From Ustilaginoidea virens (lineage: Eukaryota; Ascomycota; Sordariomycetes; Hypocreales; Clavicipitaceae): DNA of 64,000 bases. Made by a program: the position numbers and the translations under genes. Of the stretch, positions 33,336-45,423 are shown piece by piece (the stretch's first letter is position 1; every line of letters starts with the position of its first letter). The stretch spans positions 1,736,001-1,800,000 of the forward strand of contig NC_057317.1 in the NCBI RefSeq assembly GCF_000687475.1, written 5' to 3'. A model generated the notes under the pieces. It had not been told where the DNA came from, searched no databases, and saw only the letters and a list, made by a program, of their open reading frames with translations.

Positions 33336-36300
33336 TCGACTCAAACACACCACAGTGACTGTGACTAGGCATCCAACCAAGGCCAGATGAAAGGGCCAGC
33401 CAGCTACTCCGTAGGTAGCTACCTAAGCTATCAACAGAGGGCTGGCGTCCATGTCCATGGCAGAAACAATGCCCAGCCCAAGGCGAGCCGAGCCAATTGT
33501 CCTTGTCCATCGCATCCCCTCTCCACCGGTGGCGCCACGGTTTCGAGGCAAACCCCACTCTGGCGGGATTGGATTGATGGGTACGGAGTGCAGTAGAGTA
33601 GAGTAGAAGCCCAGAGACCTTAACTTTCTATTCAAGGTCTTATAGTTACCTACATAGGTAGGTTGTTGTTGTTGTCAATCGCTGGCATCAGGCCTATAGG
33701 GAAAGCGGGCAGCAACGCTTGACAAATGACCAGTCACCAACCATTGCCACCGGGGATGGCTTCAGCATGCAAAATGGATTGGACCTGCACGTCGCATAAT
33801 CAAGCTGGAGAACTGGCTCGTAAAGGACGCCCGGCTCAGGCTGGGAGACGTCAATGATAGTCCCAGTGCCCTGTGCCCAGTTTACCTGCCCGGTGCCAGC
33901 CAAGTGCCAGCCAAGTGCCAAGTGCCAACTGGCAATGGCGGCTTCTGCCCCCCCCCCCACCCCATTGGCACCGGACGGCCCGCTGCAGGTCGGTCTAATT
34001 GGGCCTAGGCGCTGCGCCAGGCCCCTCGTTAGTCAGCCCTGCGTCAGATGAGGCCGATCAAGGCATCACCAGGCTCTTCCGAATTGATGACGGTAATCCC
34101 CGAGCACAGCAACCGCAGAGCGCAGAGGGCCGCAGAGGCCTACCGAGTCCCTCGGAGGTGATCTGCTCATGGATTGGGCCGTCAAATCAACCCCCAGCAA
34201 GCAGAGCGCGTCAAATCCCCCGCAGCCCGCCCCTGGCCTTTCCCGGATAACAGCAACAACGTTTCAGCAGGCGATTAAAGTTCTCCGTAGCCGAGGCCTG
34301 CCGCCGGCCGGCCCGGCCGCCCTTCTTCCACGCACGCACGCACGCACGCACGCACTCTTCCAGTCTGCTATCTATACATGCCGACGAACCCAGCCCAACG
34401 GAAAGCTGAGTCAGTCGTGTGCCCTCGACTGGTGTCCCCGGGCAACAAGGCGACGGGCATGTTTCAGCAGCTGCACCCTGCACGGCGGCCCCCAGCGCGG
34501 CGCCCCAGCACGGCGAAACCGAGCATCAGGTGGCACCACGCAGCTGCTGGGGGAGAACGCCCGTAAGACGTCGGCATTTATTCCATGGGCAACGCCTGAT
34601 TGCACCCACGAGAAGCTCTATATTTAGAATTCGAAATAGCACGACTCTGCGCTGTCGCACCTTGCCACCCTTCTTTGCTTCTGGGTGCGTACGTGCACCC
34701 CCCTGTCGACTCGAATGGGCGACCGCAGGCAAAACAGAAACAGACAAAAACAGACAAAAAAAGACAAAACCCGACAAAAAACAGTGCTTCGGGTCTTACG
34801 GCCGCGGGCCTGGCTGGCTTGGGGCCTGCTGGACACACGACGTCACGTCATGCCTCGTGCTCCCTACCCTTTGTGCGTTTTGCCAGTCGGAGAAGGGCAT
34901 ACTACCTACCGCCCTAGGAAATTCGTGGGCTAGCTTTTCTACTCGGCTGTCTTGTAATAAACCATGGGCCTTCTCCTTCCCCCCTCCCCCCATCCCTTTT
35001 GATTCGGATGAGCAAAAGAGACTTGGTTATTTCAAGACAGCTAGCTATATGGAGAAGCTGGGCCCACGAATTCCTCCGCGGCTCGCGCTGCCTCCAACAG
35101 GGCCGCTAGCTGGGTCTGGCCCCAAAGGTCAAGACTATGGGGCTACTACATTAATTTAGTCTATTCCGTGCTCCGCGCCAAACGTAGAACGCGACCCGGT
35201 TTGGATGGTTGCTGTTGTTGCCCCAGCCGCGACGTTATGCCCGAGTACGGGCTCCGGAGTGAGTTGCCAACCCTCGCCCGTGCCTGCAGAAAGGTGCCTG
35301 AATAAGTAAAAGGCCCGCCACGGCCGGGGCTGGTGCTGATGCGACGGAGGGGCAGGACAGCAATCTTGAACGCGGCGCCAATTCCCAGACGCTCGAGCCG
35401 GTGGCCGCCTGGTGCGTCCCGCAGACGGCGGCTTGGAGATGCCATGTCTGCCATGGCAGATGGGCACGTTCTGCGGCTGGCGGGTATGGCCCGCTGCAGA
35501 AACCGGTGCTCCCCGCGTTCACGCCCAAGCTGCAGAGGAGAAGACAGTTTCAGGGTTGATGGATGGGAGGACCAGCGTCGAGTCGCGCAGCCGTGGGTGC
35601 TTCTGTGGGGGGGGGGGTTCGAAGCCAGCTGCGATTTGAGTGAGCATCGTGGGTATGCTGTGCCCGCCCCCGCTGCTGCTCATGGCGTTGTCGTGGCGGG
35701 GTCAGTGTGAGGATGAGGCAAAGATGGACGACGGGACGGGTTGGCAAGCAGCCGGCAGGCAGGATGAATCGAGTGCCGTGGAATCACCATCACCACGAGA
35801 GCTTGGATGAGACGGCGTGACACGACTTCAGAGGGACATGAATCGGAATGGGTCAGCCAGCAAGAGAATCCGTAGCAAAGCCTGTCATTCTTCACGACAC
35901 AGCCAGCGAGGGTATCTGTAGCAAAGCCCCATTTCATTCTTTCGCGACACTAAACGACAGTATCCATGAACCAACTCACCCACCGCTGGCTTTCCATCAA
36001 TATTGACGAGTACTCATCCCCTTTTTTCTCTCATCTTCTCCCTACTTTCATACTTTTCTAGCCACCCCTTAACCAGCAATCTCGTTGCTATGACATCGAG
36101 CAACGACGGTGGATGAAAAGGACCATGCTCACGAACGAGCATCATCCGATCTGGCGGCCCAACAACCTGCAAAGTCGTGCCCTAATATGGCGCTCTTTCC
36201 CCATTGCGCAGCGAGCGGTGCGGGTTGGCAGTTGTCTTTATTGCGTCTTGAAGAGAAGAATGGCGCAGTGGCCGAGGTAGAAGTAGATGAAGTGCTTGGT

Positions 36301-37785
36301 TTCTGCCGCAAAAAAAAAAGTCAGGACTCGGCACCAAAGAAAGAAAAAAACACGGGACCACCGCACAGAAACGTTTCAACAGGCGGAGGGAGCGGGAGAC
36401 AACGTACCATGAGTCACGAAGCTGCCAAAGTTTCGGCCGACGATGCAGTGCCAGTTCGGTCCCTTTCGCTCGTCAAACTGCTTTCCTCTTAGTGGGCGCG
36501 GATCACGGGTTGCTTGAGCGAGGATAGCTAGGGGTTTCTCGGCTTCCATGGACAGGGGATGTACGAACTGCGCGCTTAATGTGCTGGGCAATGTCCTAGT
36601 CCAGCTTGCAGCATCAGCCATCTGTCGTTGCCATAAGGTCGCGCTTTCCAGCAGCGACATACCCTCTCAATGGTGAACTTGGACATGGCCTCCTGGGCTG
36701 TTTGCACCCGTCACTGTCAGTTTTTATTCGTGCGCCATGCTGGGCCCCCCTCCCCTCACGCCGTCTGACCGAACGGGTATTTGCGTACCAACATCGACGA
36801 CCTCGTGCTGCATCTCCTCGGTCTGTTGTGTCCGGGGGGCGTCAGCCATTTTGTCGACATCATCGCTACGAGTTCGCCCTCGAATGGCCTTACCATGTCG
36901 GCAGACTTGATTTGAGCTGGCAAAGAGTTAGCACTCCTCGTGTCAATCCGCCATGCTTCGGAAGCATGAGTCCGGCTGTCGCATCATGGCACACCTTCGA
37001 GCTTCTCCCGGGAAATCGGTGTCTCTGCCTTTTCCGCCATGTTCTTTTTTTTTTCTTCTTTTTCCTTCTTTTTTTTTCAAATAGTCCCCTCCTGCAGAAT
37101 CGGTGTCGAGAAATAGAAATGTCCAAGTTGAAGGGCGGATGGGCCTATTCTATGTTATTTTTTTCGTCTATCCAATCAGCATGGTTCCTGCCCAACAGCA
37201 ACTGCACCTGCAACTGCAAGGGCGGGGGGCCGGTTGTGCGGCAGCACCCAGAGTGGGTGGTATGGTATCATGGTGTTGCAGATCGCGTCGAATCAAAAAA
37301 CCAGGCAAAGCACAGCTTGGGCACGTACAGGAACGGCGATGGAGCTATCTTCTCTCAAGCCGATATGTGTCGCGGAGGAGGAAGCTAGGAGGTGGGAAGT
37401 CGCAGAACGGCCGCAGCTTCAGGTCCAGGAAACTAACGGGGTACGGAGTTGGTTGATTGTCAAAAGAGGCTGGCGTCATCAGAAACGAGTATAAATAAAT
37501 TGCTAACCAGCGACCAGCTGTCGGTGGAGGGGCAGGGGAAGGAACGTGCGGGCAGAGTGGGGCAAGTCCTTCCCGGACTCGAGTCTGGCGACGAACATGC
37601 ATAAAGCTGCAAATCCATTCCGTATCACATATCTTCGCATGTGTCTGGTAAGCATACGCTGGCAGACCCTCAATGACACGGTGTGTAAAAGAAACATGAA
37701 TAAATGAATAAACAAAAGCCAAGACAAAGGGATTTAAAAAAGTTTTTTTTTTTTTTAAAAAAGAAAAAAACCACAAAAAAATCTT

Positions 37786-37884
37786 TGATGAGACTGGGAC
37801 TCGAACCCAGGAGGATTGCTCCATCAGGATGTTAACGTTAAGGTAACCTTAACCTGACGCCATAACCAACTCGGCCATCTCACC
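37786..37884 (-). tRNA. tRNA-Leu (anticodon AAG) with 17-nt intron
   Basis: The minus strand folds as a class II tRNA: acceptor GGTGAGA with TCTCATC (one G-T pair) and discriminator A, as in Leu. The anticodon stem is TCAGG/CCTGA with loop TTAAGG-T. A variable arm follows (TGGAGCAATCCTCC region), then T arm CTGGG TTCGAGT CCCAG. The anticodon AAG is at 37848-37850. A 17-nt intron at 37830-37846 sits one base 3' of the anticodon, the canonical place. It contains CCTTAA, complementary to the six bases TTAAGG around the anticodon. Confidence 0.95.
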
Positions 37885-39568
37885 ACTGAGATGATAGACG
37901 GGTACCTTATTTTGCGACATGTTGCTTTTTCGCTCACTGTGCGCATTTCCACGTGATGCTAAGGTCCTTCAATGGCATTTCTTTGTCTGGCAACCCGGCC
38001 GTGCTCTCCGTGCCAGCATACTCCTGCTAGTCACATCACCGCACCCGCGAAATCGTCGCAAGCGAAATCACCTTTCCCTGAGGCTTCGTATTCAGTAGCT
38101 AGACGATCAGTGCTACCTGATTGTCGAGCATCGCACTCATGTTTACATTTGCCTGGATGCCGCCCTCATTCTACCTCAAATCAGGCCGACTAACTGGCCG
38201 TTTCCGCAGCATTTGCCATGCTGTTGGCCCACGTCGCTGAATATCGAGATGTCAGTGTTGGTATTGTCTGTGTACAAGTGATGAGATGATGCGAAAGGTC
38301 TCTTACACGGCGGAATCTCTCGTGTTCTTGACGCTCTCCTCTTGCAAGTCTGTTTCCGATAATTGTAAAAAAGCGGCCGTGAAAGGCAGGGACTAGAGAC
38401 GAAGGCAGATACGAGACAATCACCATATCTCAGACTACAACGATGATCCGGCACTTCCTCTTCATAAAATGGTCTAGGTTTTAGCTCACTTGTCGCCACG
38501 CATGCTTTCTGCGCCCGTCTGAGTACAAGTGATACCATTGTGCCTACAGAGGCTGCTGTTCTCACGCCACGCCTCGTGCATCATGGTTCGCAATATGGAC
38601 AGTGGCTAGCCACTTACAAACTGATGAGTTTTACATTGAAACTATCACGGCCCCGTTAGAAACGCACATATCGGGCGCATGGGAGAATAGGCAAAGGGGG
38701 TGTTGGGGAGGAGAAATGTGGAAGTGTAGTTGACGCGGAGGGTAACAGAGAAAGGCAGAAGTGGCAAGAAGCTTGGGAAAAATTGGCCAGCACACGGTGG
38801 GAACTTGAGAGCTGTCCAGCCCTAGTACGTGATGCAACCTGATAGGTATTGTATTTGTTGGAATCCACGTCCTTACATGAGTGGTGCTGGTACGCCATTC
38901 TCCGTTGTCTACCAAAGAACTCATCCCGGGATAAGGGAACCGTGCCGTATTCAGGAGGAAGGGAAAGCTACAAGACGCAAATCGTGATGTCACTGGGATT
39001 CGGTGATGCGCTGGTGGTTACCGGGATTCACCAGTGTCTTGGGGTATCACTTGGCTATGCGCCGTCACCGTATCATATCGTGAACTCACCGGCTAATGAC
39101 CAAACATAAACCCTTTCGCCGGATTCCCATGGACTGTCGGGACAGACTTGTCTGAAGATTCATGACGGAGGCACTCCCGCCTTGGTCTGCTGCTAACTGT
39201 TTCTTTCCCCTGGCTAAAAAGAGAACAGCTTCAGCGAGTGGGTTACGCATGGAATTTGCATTTTCGAGACCGAGGAAGGAGGCACATGTAGTAAAAGTAA
39301 ATATCTCAAGCCTAGTCTCTCTGCAGTGACTAATGACCAACTTGGCTAGATAATCTGGGAAGAACGAAGATAAATCGCATTTATCATGATATCATGCTTC
39401 ATCAACAAACAACACGGCCAAAACTACTCTTTGAATACTCGCATGGCCAGTCTAGTTTACAGCGCATTTCACCTTCTCGAACTACTTTGACGGGCAAATA
39501 AATGTCTCGTAACTGCTGCTACAGCCAAAAAAAAAATAATCTATCATGAGCAAAAACAAGTCCTTCAA
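37885..39568. other. Intergenic region between two tRNA genes
   Basis: About 1.7 kb with no supported gene and few repeats. It is less GC-rich than the coding parts of the window. Confidence 0.5.
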
Positions 39569-39658
39569 GGGTCGCGCCGGGGATTGAACCCGGGACCTCT
39601 CGCAAGCTTACTCGGGGTGTTACCCTAAGCGAGAATCATACCACTAGACCACGCGACC
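39569..39658 (-). tRNA. tRNA-Pro (anticodon AGG) with 18-nt intron
   Basis: Acceptor GGTCGCG pairs with CGCGACC, discriminator C. The D arm has GTGGTCTAGTGGTATGA and the anticodon stem is CTCGC/GCGAG with anticodon AGG at 39624-39626. The intron at 39605-39622 (18 nt) is one base 3' of the anticodon. The T arm reads CCGGG TTCAATC CCCGG. The mature length is 72 nt. Confidence 0.95.
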
Positions 39659-40609
39659 GCATCACAGATGATTGATGAAGACGACTTCGGTTTTGGATAT
39701 TATAGCCATATTCATTACAACACATTCATTGCCTGACGATTTGCTTCCCTTTCTTTCGTCGTCTTTCTTATCCTGCTTTTTTCCTGTATATGTACATATT
39801 TATTGCAAAGACATACAGCAGACTCAATGCAATATACGAGTGGTACCACGTGTGGCATCGGCAAGCTCTATTTCCCTTGTGAAGGTAACCCATTTTTAGT
39901 AAAGTAGCAGTTGGCAAGGTGTTGTTGAACGATAGATAGCTGCTCCACGAGTCCACGTCAAGCTTGAACCTTGTGCAAACGAACTAGACCATTTGAAACA
40001 GGTAATTAATTGACTCTGGACTAAGCCCTCAACCTCGGGTAGCTTTCTGAGGCGAATCTGCTTCCAGACAGGTAAGAGCACAGCTTGATGAATTCACGTA
40101 GGGTAGCCAGCACCAGTTGAACGGGGCGGTAATTGCGGCTGCGGAGAGAAAAGTCCAAGTTATTTTTTTTTGCCCCTTCAGAGAATGGAAATAAGCGACG
40201 CATTGGTTGCTGGGAACAAGAGGAGCCTGACAACTCTTCATCGCACATGTGGTGCTGATGATCCTGTCAATGCCGCCATTCTCGCATTGACGCATCCTGT
40301 TTACTCTGCTGCTTCAACCAGACATGGACATTACCAGCGAAAAGCTTCGGTCTGGTTGGCTCTATATATGTATGTAGCAGGCCGGGGATTTGGTTAGCAC
40401 CACTGCCCGCTATAGCAGCCAGCTGGCATGCCAGGCGTCACCCGGCGGCGACAAGCTTCCAGTCTCTCCCCCCCCCCTCCAAAGCATTCTGAACTTCTCC
40501 CTCTGACTCAACACCCGCAACCTCGCAACACCCTTTGCCAGCAATCGGGATTCGCTGTGCAAGAGCACCCTCCATCTACGCTCATGTCCACGCCGTCCAT
40601 GCTTCCCGA
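39659..40609. promoter_or_regulatory. Region upstream of the octanoyltransferase gene
   Basis: About 950 bp, no gene seen. The final 150 bp before the start are pyrimidine-rich and likely form the 5' leader. Confidence 0.5.
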
Positions 40610-41632
40610 ATGATGCAACCCGTTGCTCCTCTGCGATGCTGCGCATGTGCGACTTCACAGGCGGCTCGTGGAAATCGGTACTCGAGTCGACCCAGCTGGC
40701 CGTCCCGTCGTACCCAAGCCGGCGATGCGGCAAACACGTCGTCCCATCAAAGCCGGACATACGCGAGCGGCAGTTCAACACTACTGGAGCATGTTCACCT
40801 GAAGGGAAGGGAACTGATGGCCGGCCTGGTGTCATATGACCAGGCTGAAGCCGCCCAGGAGGAGCATCGCACCAGGTTCCTCTGCTGGAAGGCCATGCCC
40901 GAGGAGCAAAAGGCATCTATTCCTGCATGGAAGAGTCCCAAGCCGCGACTGATTTCGTTCGAGTCCGCTCCCGTGTTTACGCTGGGCCGTCGACAAGAAC
41001 ACCTGGCGCCGGAGCAGATGTCCCGCCTGCAGAAGACGCTGGAGATTAGCTTGCCGCATCGCCGCCCCCCCTTTTCACGGCGCTTCTGCCCTTTGGTGAA
41101 GAAAACGAACCGCGGCGGGCTGACTACCTATCACGGCCCTGGCCAGATGGTGCTTTGGCCGGTTTTGGACATGCACTCCCCGCTGTATCCCAAGTATGGC
41201 GTTGCCTCGTACGCGAACCACCTGGAAACGACGACGCAGCGCTTCTTGTCCGAGCTCTTTGGCATCCCAACCTACGTTGTCGGCGACGAGCCCGGCGTGT
41301 GGGTCTCTGCATGCGCTGGACAGCCGCGCAAGATTGCCGCTCTGGGGGTGCATCACCGACGATACGTGACTGCCCTGGGCATTGCTGTCAACATTGATAT
41401 CCCGGTGACGGGAAGCGAGGCGGTCAATCCCTGGGCTCGGTTCGTCCCGTGCGGCCTCGACGGCAGATTGGTGACGTCGGTCGCGTCAGAAGTCGGCACC
41501 GATTCGGCAATCGGCTGGGACCTGGAGGACCTGGCGGGTCGCTGGGCAGCGCTGTTTGAAGAGGGATTGTTGGACGAGACGAAGCGACGGAGCGACGGAG
41601 GAGAGGCAAACGATGATGGTCTGCGACGCTGA
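40610..41632 (+). CDS. lip2: Octanoyl-[acyl-carrier-protein]:protein N-octanoyltransferase (LipB/Lip2)
   Basis: A single exon of 340 residues. It moves octanoate from mitochondrial acyl carrier protein to lipoyl domains such as GcvH, the first step of protein lipoylation. The LipB signature RGGLTTYHGPGQ begins at Arg168. The conserved Lys241 (PRKIAALGVHH) and acyl-thioester Cys281 (FVPCGLDG) are in place, as is GIAVNID. The first 55 residues are Arg/Ser/Ala-rich with few acids, fitting mitochondrial import. An insert of about 20 residues precedes the signature (SLPHRRPPFSRR region), which looks like the usual low-complexity fungal insert. Two adjacent ATGs (40610 and 40613) could each start it. 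Confidence 0.95.
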   Translation: MMQPVAPLRCCACATSQAARGNRYSSRPSWPSRRTQAGDAANTSSHQSRTYASGSSTLLEHVHLKGRELMAGLVSYDQAEAAQEEHRTRFLCWKAMPEEQKASIPAWKSPKPRLISFESAPVFTLGRRQEHLAPEQMSRLQKTLEISLPHRRPPFSRRFCPLVKKTNRGGLTTYHGPGQMVLWPVLDMHSPLYPKYGVASYANHLETTTQRFLSELFGIPTYVVGDEPGVWVSACAGQPRKIAALGVHHRRYVTALGIAVNIDIPVTGSEAVNPWARFVPCGLDGRLVTSVASEVGTDSAIGWDLEDLAGRWAALFEEGLLDETKRRSDGGEANDDGLRR

Positions 41633-43000
41633 GGGTCTGGATTGGATGGATATCCAGACTCTGGGATGCACCAGACGTTGCACACTCTGCGCGGGGCATA
41701 ATCCGCTCGCAGAGTACGCATGAGCACGCACGCCTCCCTTTTTTTTCCCCCGTCGGTTTTGCGCAAAAAGCCTAGATACCATACCCCTAGAGTTGAAGTT
41801 GGTAGCCTCTAGAAGACATTGATGGCAAGCCTATGTTTAAAAACCTCGCAGTTCACTCTTACGATGGGACTCATGAGCATGACGCGTGTGATTCACGTCT
41901 CTTGGCAGTTGCCTTGTAAGCTGTACTCTGTACTCCGTACTCGGTACCCCGTACTCGGTAGTTTGACTGTGCAAACAGACTCATTGAAATGGTCTGGCCA
42001 TCTCGAATGGCAAGGGCAACAGATAAGCGAAGCAGCCAGCCAAAGGTCGAGGGGGGACGCTGGCTATTGGTGACGGAGTGTACCTGATAAGAGCGCTGAT
42101 TGACTTCATGCTGCCTGGTTGGCGCCAGAGACCAGCCTGCGCCGTCATTGGCCAATCCACTGTGGAGTTGTCAAGTTGCCTGCTATCCCCTTGCTATCGA
42201 AACCACTTAGACGAATCAAACGAATCAATATCACTTTCAATGTTATCAGGAGGTTCCATTGATAACCACCACCACCAACACCCCACCAATGAGAACCATT
42301 CTTTTCGCGCGTCAGACCTGGGGCGACGACTCTTGCATTCTGCTTCTGCAAAGCAGAGAGGCGCAGAACGCAGCCGCCCCAATGATCAATCGACTCCTCG
42401 GTTTTCTGCGGGCATCATATTCCCCCCATCTGCGACAATGGCCCTGAATTTTGTTCCTTGCCGCAGCCGCAGCCGCATCCGCATCCGCATCTGCCACGAG
42501 GGCTTTTCTTCCAGATCTCCGTCGACCGACGGCCCCTGCTCCTTCATGGTGGCAATGGCGTCGTGTGAGATGGAGTCGTTTCCGCAAACCGCTCAACAAG
42601 GGAAGCTGGACGCATGTCGTCCACGTCCACCACCGAGATAAGCCTATCTCTGACGACTCTCCAACGCCGACATACGGGGGTACATGGTGCGGATCAGACG
42701 GATTAGACTTGAAGCGGGCGGCTCTCCAACCCATTGGCCGCTCTTGTCGTGACTACCTACATTTCTTAAAGCCTTGCTCCAACTCCAATGTTTCCTTTGG
42801 CAACATTCAAACGGCAAGGGCGACTCCCCGTCTTCAACTCTTTGTCGCTGCGCTCAAGAGAATCATTTGCGGGACAAGGGAGGGACGTCTTCTCGTCGGG
42901 TCTCACCTCCGATAGGCTCTCGCCTTGTCGCCTTCCGTCCCGTCTCGCCGTCTACCTTGAAGGACCTTGAAGGGGTTCAAGCGTGCGAGCGTCTACGGCA
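41633..43000. promoter_or_regulatory. Promoter region of the urea transporter gene with GATA sites
   Basis: Nearly 1.4 kb without a supported gene. HGATAR sites (either strand) lie at 42021, 42085, 42194, 42243, 42260, 42636, 42644 and 42910. HGATAR is the binding site of AreA/Nit2 nitrogen regulators, which in other fungi control urea uptake. An exact GTACTCCGTAC lies at 41930-41940. Confidence 0.6.
42635..42650. promoter_or_regulatory. Inverted GATA-factor site pair
   Basis: GAGATA and TATCTC are perfect inverted arms separated by AGCC, so two HGATAR sites face each other about 350 bp before the transporter start codon. Paired GATA sites are the usual high-affinity arrangement for AreA/Nit2. 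Binding here is inferred. Confidence 0.6.
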
Positions 43001-45221
43001 ATGTCGTCTTCTGGCCCAGCCCTCAGCCAGGGCTTTGGCTATGGCATCGTCTTGGGCGTCGGCTTCGCCTTCGCCCTCTTCATGATCGCCCTCACCCACG
43101 TCCTCAAACATTTCAACAACCAGGTGCAAACCTCGGAAATGTTCAACACGGCCGGCCGGACCATGAAGTCGGGCATCGTGGCCGCCGCCGTCGTCTCCTC
43201 GTGGACCTGGGCTGCCACTCTCCTCCAGTCGTCCGGCGTGTGCTACCGATACGGCGTCTCTGGTCCGTTTTGGTACGCCTCCGGGGCCACCGTGCAAATA
43301 CTCCTCTTTGCCACCTTGGCCATCACGCTCAAGAAGAGAGCCCCCAACGCGCACACCTTCCTCGAGGCCATCAAGGCCCGGTACGGCGCGCCTGCCCACC
43401 TCACCTTCATGACCTTTGGCTTGATCACAAACGTCCTCGTCTCGCTCATGCTCATTGCTGGCGGCTCGGCGACGGTCAATGCCCTGACCGGAGTCCATGC
43501 CGTGGCTGCCATCTTCCTCATGCCCATCCCCGTCGTGGCCTACACGTTTATCGGGGGACTCAAGGCAGCCTTCATCACCGACTACATCCACGGCTTTGCG
43601 CTCTTCGTCATCATCATCACCTTTGCGCTGACGGCGTACGGCACGTCGGACCTGCTCGGCAGCCCGTCCAAGGTGTACGACTTGCTGGTGGAGGGGGCCA
43701 AGGCGCATCCCGTGGACGGCAACAAGGACGGGAGCTACCTGACGATGCGCTCCCAGGGCGGCGCCACCTTCTTCGTCATCAACATTGTCGGCAACTTTGG
43801 CACCGTCTTCCTCGACAACGGCTACTACAACAAGGCCATTGCGGCGCACCCTGTCCATGCCTTGCCGGGATACATCATGGGCGGTCTCGCCTGGTTCGCC
43901 ATCCCCTGGCTGACGGCCACGACCCTCGGCTTGTCCGCCCTGGCCCTCGAGTCGAACCCTAGGTTCCCCACGTATCCTCACCGCATGAGCCAAGACGAGG
44001 TGTCGGCCGGCTTGGCTCTCCCCTACGCCGCCGTGGCCTTGCTCGGCAAGGGCGGCGCCGTCGCAACGCTCATCATGGTCTTCCTCGCCGTCACATCCGC
44101 CTTCAACTCGGAACTGGTGGCTACCTCGTCCATCTTCACGTACGACATCTACCGAACCTACGTGAACCCCAAGGCCACCGGGAAGCGCCTCGTCCGCATG
44201 TCGCACGTCTGCATGGTTGCCTACTCCTCCGTCATCTGCTGCATCTCCATCGGCCTGTGGTACAACGGCATCTCCATGGGCTACCTGTATCTCCTCATGG
44301 GCGTCCTCATCTCCGCGGCCGTGATTCCGGCGACGCTGACGCTCCTCTGGGACGGACAAAACCGCTGGGCCGCCGCCGTCTCGCCCATTGTCGGCACGGC
44401 CTGCGCCATTGCCGCCTGGCTGGCCACCGCTAGCAGGACGTGCGGTGCGCTGGACGTCGCGTGCACGGGCTCCAACGACGCCATGCTCGCGGGCAACGTG
44501 ACGGCGCTGCTGTCTCCGGTGGTCCTGGTTCCCGCCTTGACTCTGGCCTTTGGCCAGGACAAGTATGACTGGAGGTCCATGATGGAGATTCGCAAAGCCG
44601 ACGACCACGACGTGGTTGAAGATTCGGGCCTCGACGCCGAAGCCCAGCGGCAAGTGGAAATCTCGACGAGTCGGGAGAGTTTCGAAAAGGAGCAGCACAA
44701 GCTTAACAAGGCATTCAAGATTGCCTGCATCATTACGACACTCATGTATGTTGCTGTCCCCCCCTCCTCTAGTTTACAGAGAAAGGAGTCAACCATCCCC
44801 CTCTCTACCTAAAACAGGAAAAAAAAGGGAAAACAAAAAAAAAAAAGAGCTCCAAGTGCTTGCCTCTTTACTCTGCACAAGCTGCCTTTAACTGACACCA
44901 ACCCCCCTTTTTAGGGCTCTTATCTTCTTGGTCCTCTGGCCCATGCCCTTGTACGGATCAGGCTACATCTTTTCCAAGACATTCTTCACGGGCTGGGTAG
45001 TCGTCGGCATCATCTGGATCTTTTGCTCCTTCATCGCCGTTGGGTTGTACCCGGCGTGGGAGAGTCGACAGACGTTGACCAAGGTCATCAAGCTGATTGT
45101 CACGGGGAAGAAGCTAAAGCCTGTATTCGTGGGTGAGCAGCCCACGCCGGAGGATCCAAGTGGCACCGCCACGCCAATCAAGTCGGAGTCTGTTTCAAAA
45201 GCTGTCACGGTGGGAAGCTGA
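43001..45221 (+). CDS. dur3: Urea active transporter (Dur3-type sodium:solute symporter family)
   Basis: Exons 43001-44745 and 44915-45221 give 683 residues. The intron has GTATGT, branch CTGAC and TAG, and restores ITTLMALIFLVLWPMPLYGS. About 15 hydrophobic segments run through the protein. Motifs typical of fungal Dur3 include SSWTWAATLLQSSGVCYRYG, FGLITNVLVSLMLI, NFGTVFLDNGYYNKAI and FLAVTSAFNSELVATSSI. A hydrophilic loop at about 545-585 is cytosolic. In fungi the protein imports urea (and in yeast polyamines) at the plasma membrane, driven by protons. The ATG at 43001 is chosen because the first helix begins soon after it. Nearby GATA sites suggest nitrogen-repressed expression. Confidence 0.94.
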
Positions 45222-45423
45222 AGTGACTCGTTACGTTACATACACGATGGTTACCCTTGTCCCGTTTGATTGTATTTTGAGTAAGCCGAGATACCAATAC
45301 ATTCCAAATTCCCAACGCCAGCTGTGTCTTTTGAAGCCCCCGGAGTCTTCCAGGCCCACCCGCTGCAAAATCAATCTAAAGAATCGCCCGGACAACAGAA
45401 AACGGCCTGCTCTTTAAAGCCCA

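Larger units (their letters stand above)
27591..37785. other. Large gene-poor region
   Basis: About 10 kb without a reading frame I can support. Its first 500 bp are the promoter of the ELL-like gene. Open frames are short and mutually overlapping, with no domain or intron logic. The region is rich in simple tandem repeats: CCTG at 29108-29162, GCCTC at 29291-29323, a CATGC-rich set near 29540-29600, and ACCTACC types near 31430 and 32026. Five exact GTACGGAGTAC motifs lie at 30031-33335. I saw no reverse transcriptase, transposase or long terminal repeat. Confidence 0.5.

Noticed and set aside
28000..40400. CRISPR-like or transposon structure in the gene desert
   Set aside because: Repeats are simple and directly tandem, without spacers. 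No transposase, reverse transcriptase, terminal repeats or long inverted repeats could be read.
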